From Affinundibacterium fentianense (GTDB lineage: Bacteria; Pseudomonadota; Gammaproteobacteria; Burkholderiales; Burkholderiaceae_D): a DNA stretch of 64,000 nucleotides. Below the pieces are notes generated by a model. It was not told the DNA's origin and did not search any database. It worked only from the letters and a program-made list of their open reading frames with translations. The stretch is from assembly GCF_018139545.1 (NCBI RefSeq), contig NZ_JAGSPJ010000007.1, positions 186,001 to 250,000 on the forward strand, in the 5' to 3' direction. The translations under genes were made by a program, and so were the position numbers. Shown here in pieces: positions 56,931-64,000 of the stretch. How positions within the stretch are numbered: position 1 is the first letter of the stretch; the number at the start of each line of letters is the position of its first letter.

Positions 56931-57803
56931 TTAGGCTAGTTTCTCTAAAAATGTTTGTATTGCTTGTTTTGCTGCTTGTTCGGTCAGCATAGGGGCATGA
57001 CCGACTTCGGGTACTTCGACATAGTCTAAATTCGGAGCCATTTGACGCATCATCTCGGCTTGCGTTGGCTCTAATAAATCAGAGATGGCACCGCGGACGA
57101 GAAGGCATGGTCGGCGTTTGGTCAGGCGTCGAAACGCCCAGCGGATCAGCCACGAGGTGGCCTTAAGTTTTCCGGTTTTTAAGGGCATTGCAATCAAGGG
57201 ATCATACTGCAATTCTAATTGGCCTTGCGGATTCATTGCGAAGGCGCGTCGCGCCCATTTATCCCATTCCGCATCGCTGTTGTTGGGAAAAGCAGATTGG
57301 TTGATCTCTTTGATATAGGTGCGCGCCTCATCCCAGTTTTGGAAGCGATTTCCACCACCAGCGTAAGAGGCAATGCGGTTTAGGCCTTTGACCGATAGTA
57401 CAGGTCCAACGTCATTTAAAATCGCTGCGGCGATCAGACCTTGCTTGCGTAAGGCGAGCGTCATGGTAATCAAGCCACCCATCGAGGTACCGATGAAAAT
57501 TGCTTGGGATATTTGTAAATGCTGACAGAGACTAACGATATCGTTCGCATAAACCCAAGGGTGGTAGTGATCCACCTTGACAGCATGCTCCGACTTGCCG
57601 CGACCTCGCACATCAACGGCGATCACGCGTCGACCCAGCGAAGCGAGCCAAGGAGCAAGTTCATCAAAATCGGCTGAATTGCGCGTTAATCCGTGAATGC
57701 AAACCACTGGCAATGAGGATTTGGCTTGTTGCATTGGATAGTCGCGTGCATAAAGTCGCAAGCCGTCCTTGCTAGTGAAATAAATGTCTTTGAAATCGCT
57801 CAC
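56931..57803 (-). CDS. Alpha/beta-hydrolase upstream of the HAAT operon
   Basis: About 290 residues. VVCIHGLTRNSADFDELAPWLA has the oxyanion HG, S107 in IFIGTSMGGLI is the nucleophile, and the C-terminal EVPEVGHAPMLTE supplies the histidine, with DLLEP in LLVRGAISDLLEP probably giving the acid. There is no signal peptide, so it works in the cytoplasm on what the transporter brings in (inference), for example an ester, lactone or amide. GTG 57803 with AGGG upstream was chosen; TTG 57812 would add three residues, and the exact start is uncertain. It lies between the TonB receptor terminator and the transporter, on the same strand, so it probably begins the transporter transcript. Confidence 0.85.
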   Translation of the reverse strand: MSDFKDIYFTSKDGLRLYARDYPMQQAKSSLPVVCIHGLTRNSADFDELAPWLASLGRRVIAVDVRGRGKSEHAVKVDHYHPWVYANDIVSLCQHLQISQAIFIGTSMGGLITMTLALRKQGLIAAAILNDVGPVLSVKGLNRIASYAGGGNRFQNWDEARTYIKEINQSAFPNNSDAEWDKWARRAFAMNPQGQLELQYDPLIAMPLKTGKLKATSWLIRWAFRRLTKRRPCLLVRGAISDLLEPTQAEMMRQMAPNLDYVEVPEVGHAPMLTEQAAKQAIQTFLEKLA

Positions 57804-57890
57804 GATGAACAAGCCCTGATTGAGTGTGAGTGTGGTCTTAATTGTACGATGACGTAATGTATTAAGTCTGATTGGAATGAACAGTACTTA

Positions 57891-57922
57891 AAAAAACGGC
57901 CAGTCTAGTTTGGGACTGGCCG
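57891..57922 (-). terminator. Rho-independent terminator of the TonB receptor gene
   Basis: Perfect 9-bp stem CGGCCAGTC (57897-57905) / GACTGGCCG (57914-57922), 8-nt loop; on the reverse strand it is followed by a U-tract (A-run 57891-57896). It lies about 80 bp past the receptor stop. Confidence 0.85.
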
Positions 57923-58001
57923 CAAACTTCCTAAAACATGGTGTTGAACCGAGGTCGCGTTTGCATACCAGAAATGCGTCTCGGCTCTGTTTTAGAAACT
58001 C

Positions 58002-60287
58002 TTAGAAACGGTAGTCCAGTGTCAGCGTATAGGTTCGTGGATTTCCGTAGAATGCTGTAGTACTACCTTCACCCAAAGTAGGGAATAAGTAACCTGCAAC
58101 TTTGTAACGCGCATCATTCAAGTTTTTGCCATGTAAGCCCACACGCACGCGGCCATCGGTACGAGTCCATACCAAACTTGCATCAAACAAGTTGTAGCTG
58201 TCTTGATCCAAGATCGGGGTTGGTGTTTCGAACTGATAAGTTTTGCCGCGGAAAGCGACGCTGCTGCTCAAAGTCAGTTTGCCGCCATTCCCTAGCATTG
58301 CCATATCCCAATCGTAGCTAGCACGAATACTTGCTGTCTGTTTGGGTGTGTTTTGGAAGACGCGTTGTGATGCCACGTCGATATTGCCTGCGCCAACGTA
58401 TTTCGTATATTTTGCATCAATATAGCTCAGCATTCCTGACAAGCTAAAGGCATCGGTGACGCGTGCGGTCGCTTCAATTTCGATCCCGTCAATTTTCGCC
58501 TTGCCGGCATTTGTCGTTACACCAGCAAAACTATCATCTTTGCCGTCACCATTCGTATCGATTGCGACGGAACCAGGGATTTGAACATCTTGATAATCGC
58601 TATGGAACACCGCAACGTTTGTGAACACCGTATTCTTTGCGAATGCAGATTTCAAACCGAGTTCGAATGTGCTAATTTTTTCTGGTAGGAAGCCTTGTTT
58701 TGCTTTGTCGACAGTGAGTTTCGTCCCGACCAAATTCAAGCGCGGATCGAAACCACCACCTTTGAAGCCTTCAGTCCAAGATGCATAGACGTTCTGATCT
58801 GCACTGGCTTTCCAACCGAGCGAGATGCGTGGGGTGAATTTTTTGTCTTCACGACTGAGATCGGCTTTGCTGAGATTGGTGTCGGTACGGAATAAGACTG
58901 CCGCAGGATTACCCATGCCTGGTGAACCAGCTGTGCCTAAATAGATTTGGCGCAAGATACTCGCTTCACGTTTGTCGACGGTGTAGCGGCCACCAATGGA
59001 CAAGCTCAGGTCTTTACTCAAATCAAAACTGGCGTCGGCAAATGCAGCCCAAGCCTTGGTATCGATATCCCCCTCGGTGAATGTCGAGGTGCCGAGCAAT
59101 CGTACATCAAATTTGTCATACGCATTCGCATCGATGTAGTAGACACCTGCGACACCTTGGAATGCTTTGCCGGTGTATGTCAGTTGAAACTCTTGGCTGA
59201 ATTGTTTGTTTTTGTACAGCGCAGGAACGTCAAAGTCGACTTTGTTTAAGGAGTCGAAATCGATTGGTGCGTAGGAAGTATCATGGCGTGAAGCTGTGAC
59301 AGATTTGAACATCAAATCTGGCTGCACTTGGTATTCCACCAAAGCGGAAACACCAGTTTGTGTTACTTGCTGTTTGTGACCCAGTGCAGTATTCAAGTTG
59401 GCACGAGTGTCATAGACGTTATCGAGCACTGGCGCATTACTGATTTTACCAACAGTTAGACGATGACCATGTTTTGGATTCGAATCATCCTGTGAAGTAT
59501 CTGCTGAAATGCGAATGAATAGATCACTGTTCGGCATAAACTCTGCACTCAAACGCGCTGCGGAGACGTCTTTGTTGTAGTTATCTTCACCGGTTGCGAG
59601 ATTCGTCCCAAAACCATTCCGCTTGAATTTTGCCAGCGTACCGCCAACCCGCACCGTATCAGACAGTGCCGTGCTCGCTGTGAAAACGCCGTCCATCTGA
59701 CCGTAGCTACCCACTGATGCCTTCAAACGCATATCGGTTGCAGGACCCATTTTACGGGTGACATACTTAACCGCGCCGCCTATCGTGTTGCGACCATACA
59801 ATGTCCCTTGTGGTCCCCGTAAGACTTCGACGCGTTCAACATCGTAGATGTCGGCGACCGCACCTTGTGGGCGCGCCAAATAAATATCGTCAAGATAGAT
59901 ACCAACACCGGATTCAAAACCAGCTAAGGGATCTTGTTGACCAACGCCACGCATAAAGGACGTCAATGTTGAGTTCGTTCCGCGAGAGGCGCTTAATGTC
60001 GTGTTCGGCAAGGTGAGTGCAAGACCAGTCACGTCAGCAACCCCAGCTTTAGAAATTTGATCCGCGCTGTAGGCAGTGACCGAAACAGGCACGTCTTGTA
60101 GTGTCTCTTCACGGCGACGTGCGCTAACGACAACTTTAGCGACTGAAGTCTCATCGTTCGCTTTAGCTGTGTTGTCGGTTGATTGGGCGAAAGCATAGCT
60201 AACACTGCTACCATAGATTGCGAGGACGGCAGCCGCTGAGCGGGTCAGAAAGACGAGTTTCGCTTTAGATTGTTTTGATGAGTTCAT
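58002..60287 (-). CDS. TonB-dependent outer-membrane receptor
   Basis: A 761-residue receptor. Signal peptide 1-34 (cleavage after AFA), a TonB-box-like stretch SVAKVVVSARRREET (about 48-62), plug domain (about 62-180, with VEVLRGPQGTLYGRNTIGGAVKYVTRK at about 151-177) and a 22-strand barrel. The barrel ends in NPRTYTLTLDYRF, with the terminal phenylalanine for assembly. A Ca2+-loop-like DTNGDGKDDSF sits in an outer loop. Such receptors of the CirA/FhuA-like group often import aromatic or plant-derived compounds and not only siderophores. Its neighbours suggest a carbon or nitrogen source. It is divergent from a LysR gene and has GGAG as ribosome-binding site. Confidence 0.94.
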   Translation of the reverse strand: MNSSKQSKAKLVFLTRSAAAVLAIYGSSVSYAFAQSTDNTAKANDETSVAKVVVSARRREETLQDVPVSVTAYSADQISKAGVADVTGLALTLPNTTLSASRGTNSTLTSFMRGVGQQDPLAGFESGVGIYLDDIYLARPQGAVADIYDVERVEVLRGPQGTLYGRNTIGGAVKYVTRKMGPATDMRLKASVGSYGQMDGVFTASTALSDTVRVGGTLAKFKRNGFGTNLATGEDNYNKDVSAARLSAEFMPNSDLFIRISADTSQDDSNPKHGHRLTVGKISNAPVLDNVYDTRANLNTALGHKQQVTQTGVSALVEYQVQPDLMFKSVTASRHDTSYAPIDFDSLNKVDFDVPALYKNKQFSQEFQLTYTGKAFQGVAGVYYIDANAYDKFDVRLLGTSTFTEGDIDTKAWAAFADASFDLSKDLSLSIGGRYTVDKREASILRQIYLGTAGSPGMGNPAAVLFRTDTNLSKADLSREDKKFTPRISLGWKASADQNVYASWTEGFKGGGFDPRLNLVGTKLTVDKAKQGFLPEKISTFELGLKSAFAKNTVFTNVAVFHSDYQDVQIPGSVAIDTNGDGKDDSFAGVTTNAGKAKIDGIEIEATARVTDAFSLSGMLSYIDAKYTKYVGAGNIDVASQRVFQNTPKQTASIRASYDWDMAMLGNGGKLTLSSSVAFRGKTYQFETPTPILDQDSYNLFDASLVWTRTDGRVRVGLHGKNLNDARYKVAGYLFPTLGEGSTTAFYGNPRTYTLTLDYRF

Positions 60288-60474
60288 GTGTGTCTCCAGG
60301 ATGGTCGATATTGTTGTAGCTCGATCAAACCGACGCTGGCAATACAGTGCAACTGGCGGCTTATCGATGTGGTCTTGCGGTTTCTTCTATTTCAGGTGGT
60401 ATGCAAATGCATCATCACGGAAATCAGTTTGTCCGAATTCAAAGCGCTTAGAAACAGGTGACTTTGCCAACCCA

Positions 60475-60492
60475 CTGTGCAAAAATGCACAG
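60475..60492. promoter_or_regulatory. Palindrome CTGTGC / GCACAG in the TonB receptor upstream region
   Basis: A perfect 6-bp inverted repeat, CTGTGC (60475-60480) and GCACAG (60487-60492), with 6-bp spacer AAAAAT. It lies about 190 bp upstream of the receptor start and is a candidate operator, though not a classical T-N11-A LysR box. Confidence 0.4.
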
Positions 60493-60627
60493 TAGTGCCA
60501 TTTAATTAATAAAAAGTCCTGTTTGATGAAAATGTAGGCATAAAACCCGATTTTCTCGACATTGATGCGCCACTATTGTGCGATGCAGCATGTATCGCGC
60601 ACGTGGTAAGTGCGCAACAAAGTGAAC

Positions 60628-60652
60628 AATGCGCTAATTCGGCGCATTTTTT
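60628..60652 (+). terminator. Orphan forward-strand terminator-like hairpin
   Basis: AATGCGC (60628-60634) pairs with GCGCATT (60642-60648) around a 7-nt loop and is followed by T residues to 60652. On the forward strand it points away from no known gene: the nearest upstream forward gene ends at 51825. It may end a small RNA or a leader. Confidence 0.6.
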
Positions 60653-60845
60653 ACTTAACGAAAGACTATTTAATGGCAAAAACAAGAGAATTGCCAAACT
60701 TATGTGCTTTGATGCACAATCAATTTTCTGAGGTGCCCAAGCGATATTGGTAAGGTAGTCTTACTTTGTTGAATGAACGATCCTCGTGATAAGTATGGTG
60801 CAACAAAGTTGTCCGATCAACGAGTGAGAATATGAGGAATGAAAA

Positions 60846-61766
60846 GTGACGACGATGAATACTTTGCCAGAATGGACTGATCTACGGTATTTCCTTGAGT
60901 TAGCACGTTCGGGCACCTTATCTGGAACTTCGCGGCGTTTAGCGGTCGAACATACCACGGTTGCGCGTCGTATTGATCGCCTTGAAGAGCAACTCGGTGC
61001 GACATTGTTTGATCGTAGCCGTGAAGGCTATCAACTAACAGAAATGGGCCTAGCTTTACTTCCGCATGCCGAAGCAATGGAGAGCGCGGTGACAGCAGCG
61101 CAGGATGAATTAACTGGTGCGCAAATATCCGTGCGAGGAATTGTTCGATTAGGTGTTCCCGAAATTTTTGGTTCGCGCATTGTCGCTCCGGCCCTCGTTG
61201 AGCTGTTGCAGGCGCATCCAGACCTCAGTGTTGATTTACTTTTATTGCCGCGCTTTGCGAATTTGGCGAATCGTGAAGCGGACCTTGGTGTGATGCTAGA
61301 TCCACCTAGCACAGGGCGATATATGGTGACTCGTTTGGCGAGTTTTCGGATGTACATTTATGGAGCGCCCTCATACCTTGCCAAGCATCCTCCGATCAAG
61401 GTACATGCAGATTTGATGCAGCATGACTTTGTCGATTATGTGCAGGATCGACTGGCCAGTAGCGGCTTAAATTATATGGGCGAATTGGGCTTTACTCCGC
61501 ATCGACGTATGTGCTGTACAAGTCTCGCCGCACAGTGCGAGGCAGCAGCATTGGGCTTGGGCCTCATTTTGGCACCCCCCTACGCGGTTCCAAACGATGG
61601 GCGTTTGGTGCGCGTATTGGAAAATCATTTCTATGCGGAGCGCTCGTTCTGTTTAGTTGCGCCGACCGATTTGTATCGCTTGCAAAGGGTTCGAGTCGTG
61701 TGGAATCTGTTACGAGATTTGGCAGAAAAAAATCCCGCTCTGTTTATTATTCCTGAGTCGAGATAA
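60846..61766 (+). CDS. LysR-family transcriptional regulator
   Basis: A 306-residue LTTR. The winged helix is DLRYFLELARSGTLSGTSRRLAVEHTTVARRIDRLEEQLG (about 12-51). It is of the short-hinge type with HTTVARRI in the recognition helix, common in regulators of small-molecule catabolism or antibiotic enzymes. The effector domain starts near 97 with GIVRLGVPEIFGSRIVAPALVELLQ. GTG 60846 has GAGGA seven bases upstream, so it was kept; ATG 60855 has no such site. It faces the TonB receptor gene across 558 bp and probably controls it and perhaps the transporter. Confidence 0.92.
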   Translation: MTTMNTLPEWTDLRYFLELARSGTLSGTSRRLAVEHTTVARRIDRLEEQLGATLFDRSREGYQLTEMGLALLPHAEAMESAVTAAQDELTGAQISVRGIVRLGVPEIFGSRIVAPALVELLQAHPDLSVDLLLLPRFANLANREADLGVMLDPPSTGRYMVTRLASFRMYIYGAPSYLAKHPPIKVHADLMQHDFVDYVQDRLASSGLNYMGELGFTPHRRMCCTSLAAQCEAAALGLGLILAPPYAVPNDGRLVRVLENHFYAERSFCLVAPTDLYRLQRVRVVWNLLRDLAEKNPALFIIPESR

Positions 61767-61873
61767 GCACGCCTCTTAGCAAAGGAGAATCGGACCACAT
61801 TTTGCCCTGACGAGAATGATTTATTCATTTTACAATGCAGGCTCTAACTTGAAGTCCTTCGTTAAAGCTAGCC

Positions 61874-64000
61874 ATGTCCGCTTTCCATCATACGTCGCGT
61901 ATTCTGAAGCACTGCCGCAATTGGGTCAGTACCCACCGCTGGCGCGCATTTTGCGCCGCTGCACTCAGTCTACTTTTGTTGCTAGACCAAGTTTTTCCAC
62001 CGCCGATTCCTGACGATGAACCCGGTCTGGTGGTGGTGGCACGCGATGGGACTCCCTTACGCGCTTGGCCCGACGCCGATGGTGTCTGGCGTTTTCCCGT
62101 GACCCCAGACAAAGTGTCGAAAAATTATATTGATGCCTTATTGACCTATGAAGACCGATGGTTTTACTGGCATCCCGGCGTGAATCCCTTGGCCTTGAGT
62201 CGCGCTGCGTGGCAGTGGCTGACAAACGGCGAGATCGTATCGGGTGGCTCAACACTCAGTATGCAAGTAGCACGGGCGATCGAGCCTGTCCCGCGCAGTG
62301 TATCTGGTAAATTGCGACAAATTGCTAGGGCATTGCAATTGGAACTCCGTTTATCCAAAAATGAAATCCTCACGCTCTATTTGAATCACGCCCCGATGGG
62401 GGGGATTGTTGAAGGCGTGGAAATGGCCAGCCGAAGCTATCTCGGCAAGAGTGCTATTCAGTTGTCTGCTGCGGAGGCTGCGCTATTGGTTGTCCTGCCC
62501 CAAGCCCCGTCCCGTTTGCGACCCGATCGCCATCCTCTCAAAGCGCAACAATATCGCGATAAAGTTTTACACCGAATGGCGCAGCTAAAACATTGGACCC
62601 AAGCGGAAGTCGAGGATGCGCTCATCGAGAAAGTGGGGGCAAACCCACCCCGCCTAGCATGGCTTGCTCCGCTTGCGGCAGAACGTCTGCGTCAAGTGGC
62701 GCAGCGCCAATCGAAAATCAATCGTAAAAAAACGCGGGGATCGGTGGACTTGCGAGCAACGATAGTGCAATCCACTTTAGATCGCGAGATACAAACAATA
62801 TTGGAACGGATGTTAGCGGATAAGGTTGACCAGCTGCCACGCTTTGTGTCGATGGCAGCCTTGGTAATCGATAGCAAAAATTTAGAGATTTTGGGCTATG
62901 CGGGTTCGGCTGACTTTCATGATGAACGTCGATTTAGTCACGTTGATATGGTGCGAGGTATCCGTTCGCCCGGATCTACTTTGAAGCCGTTTCTGTATGC
63001 GATGGCTTTGGATGATGGTTTGATTCATTCCGAAAGTCTGTTAGCTGACACCCCACAATCGTTCAGTGGCTATGATCCAGGCAACTTTCAAGCAAGTTTC
63101 TCCGGACCTGTGAGTGTCTCGGAAGCGTTGCAACGGTCTTTGAATGTGCCCGCAGTGGACGTGCTCGATCGGATTGGGTCAAGTCGCTTTACTGCGAGAT
63201 TATCGAGTGCGGGCTTGCGCTTACGCCTGCCCAAAGAAGCGACACCCAATTTGAGTGTGATATTGGGGGGCGCGGGAACAAGCCTAGAAGAATTGGTCGG
63301 CGCTTATCGTTCTTTAGCGATGCAAGGAATGGCGGGAACGCCCCGTATCACACCGAATGCACCGATGCACGAGGCGCGCATGATGAGTGCGGGTGCCGCC
63401 TTTATCATACGCAGTATTTTGGAAGGCGGCGGGCATCCGGATCAACCATTTGTTGAGAATGATGGTAGCGGTGTTCGACTCGCATGGAAGACCGGCACGA
63501 GTTATGGATTTCGTGATGCCTGGGCAGTAGGTGTCAGTGGCCGATATACCTTGGGGGTATGGGTTGGCCGCCCAGATGGAACTCCAAACCCTGGATTTTT
63601 TGGCGCGAATGTTGCTGCGCCATTATTGCAGCAAATTGCATACGCTCTGCCGCGCAGCACACCAATCAGTCAAAAGGTGCCAGACGAAGTGAGTACAGCG
63701 CAAATTTGTTGGCCTCTCGGTGTTGCCGCTGAACAAACCTCTGCGAAACATTGTCATGTGAAACGGAGTGCATGGATACTTAATCATACTATCCCACCGA
63801 CCTTACCCGACCGATTGCGAGCGCGTAGTCTAGTGGAAACTGTATGGTTGGATACCGTGACCAAAACGCGGACAACGCTCGATTGCAATCCGAACGCGCA
63901 GCAAATCGAAGTGGCGAGATGGCCGTCTTTACTCGAGGCATGGTTGCCGCCTGAACGTAAATTGGAGTGGGGATTGGTGAATTGGGGAGCGCATTGTACC
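61874..64000 (+). CDS. pbpC: Penicillin-binding protein 1C (partial, runs off the right edge)
   Basis: 709 codons are visible and the frame stays open at the window end. After a basic N terminus and one membrane helix (about 25-42) comes a glycosyltransferase domain (about 55-230). It has YEDRWFYWHPGVNP with the catalytic glutamate, SGGSTLSMQVARAIEP and LYLNHAPMGG. The transpeptidase follows with S368-x-x-K371 in RSPGSTLKPFLYAMAL, SLN in LQRSLNVPAVD and K539-T-G in AWKTGTSYGF. The beginning of the C-terminal BiPBP_C domain is cut. PBP1C polymerises peptidoglycan in the periplasm. It is often paired with a bacterial alpha2-macroglobulin gene; none lies upstream here. ATG 61874 has no strong ribosome-binding site. 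Confidence 0.95.
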   Translation, partial: MSAFHHTSRILKHCRNWVSTHRWRAFCAAALSLLLLLDQVFPPPIPDDEPGLVVVARDGTPLRAWPDADGVWRFPVTPDKVSKNYIDALLTYEDRWFYWHPGVNPLALSRAAWQWLTNGEIVSGGSTLSMQVARAIEPVPRSVSGKLRQIARALQLELRLSKNEILTLYLNHAPMGGIVEGVEMASRSYLGKSAIQLSAAEAALLVVLPQAPSRLRPDRHPLKAQQYRDKVLHRMAQLKHWTQAEVEDALIEKVGANPPRLAWLAPLAAERLRQVAQRQSKINRKKTRGSVDLRATIVQSTLDREIQTILERMLADKVDQLPRFVSMAALVIDSKNLEILGYAGSADFHDERRFSHVDMVRGIRSPGSTLKPFLYAMALDDGLIHSESLLADTPQSFSGYDPGNFQASFSGPVSVSEALQRSLNVPAVDVLDRIGSSRFTARLSSAGLRLRLPKEATPNLSVILGGAGTSLEELVGAYRSLAMQGMAGTPRITPNAPMHEARMMSAGAAFIIRSILEGGGHPDQPFVENDGSGVRLAWKTGTSYGFRDAWAVGVSGRYTLGVWVGRPDGTPNPGFFGANVAAPLLQQIAYALPRSTPISQKVPDEVSTAQICWPLGVAAEQTSAKHCHVKRSAWILNHTIPPTLPDRLRARSLVETVWLDTVTKTRTTLDCNPNAQQIEVARWPSLLEAWLPPERKLEWGLVNWGAHCT

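Larger units (their letters stand above)
60288..60845. other. Divergent intergenic region with palindrome and orphan terminator
   Basis: A long 558-bp gap between the TonB receptor (reverse) and the LysR gene (forward). It holds the perfect palindrome at 60475-60492, an AT-rich stretch at 60500-60545, an inverted-repeat region at about 60577-60602 and a forward terminator-like hairpin at 60628-60652. No ORF is convincing. Confidence 0.6.

Overview
The window looks like chromosomal DNA of a Gram-negative betaproteobacterium. Protein style, moderate GC, the kdp arrangement and the many large sensor kinases suggest the Oxalobacteraceae (Burkholderiales), possibly near Undibacterium. That placement is a judgement from memory of related proteins, since no search could be run. 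I see no rRNA, tRNA, CRISPR array, prophage or intact insertion sequence. Most genes are intact, and strand changes are marked by clear hairpin terminators.

Layout. 1-6.4 kb: the edge of an SGNH-like hydrolase gene, a Calx-beta/RTX/DUF4214 secreted protein, a periplasmic solute-binding protein, a zinc-ribbon TM2 membrane protein and a DUF2845 protein. 6.5-21.5 kb: an ion-transport island. It has kup and a short KdpD with its own KdpE on the reverse strand, then divergently a 41-residue membrane ORF, kdpF, kdpA, kdpB, kdpC, a palindromic repeat element, full-length kdpD and a second kdpE. It ends with a TorF-like outer-membrane gene broken by an in-frame stop and with corA. 21.8-30.2 kb: a large hybrid kinase (PDZ-like, membrane, GAF, HK, REC, HPt), an aminotransferase, a sulfotransferase, a methyltransferase, an SprA-type metalloprotease and an exported alpha/beta hydrolase. 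30.4-37.3 kb: cytochrome b561, a LytS/LytTR two-component pair, a secreted M4 (thermolysin-type) protease with a structured leader, and an SbtA bicarbonate transporter divergent from a CbbR-like LysR regulator. 37.4-43.7 kb: a membrane pseudokinase with TPRs beside a 1358-residue SNF2 helicase. 44-51.8 kb: a chemoreceptor, and a giant beta-propeller sensor kinase divergent from a REC-HK-REC protein. 51.8-61.8 kb: a complete branched-chain-type (HAAT) ABC transporter with a hydrolase, a TonB-dependent receptor and a LysR regulator. 61.9 kb to the edge: pbpC, truncated by the window.

How it fits together. The potassium island pairs a high-affinity P-type pump with a low-affinity carrier and two regulatory pairs; the second kinase lacks the cytoplasmic sensing half of KdpD. 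The region at 51.8-61.8 kb reads as an uptake-and-hydrolysis route for an unknown organic compound: outer-membrane receptor, ester or amide hydrolase, periplasmic binding protein and inner-membrane ABC transporter. The window is rich in signalling genes (two KdpDE pairs, hybrid kinase, LytSR-type pair, propeller kinase, REC-HK-REC, chemoreceptor). No single locus is obviously a new defence or biosynthetic system. The best candidates for undescribed biology are the doubled KdpDE island with its small ORF, the pseudokinase-TPR/SNF2 pair, the structured protease leader and an orphan terminator that may end a small RNA.
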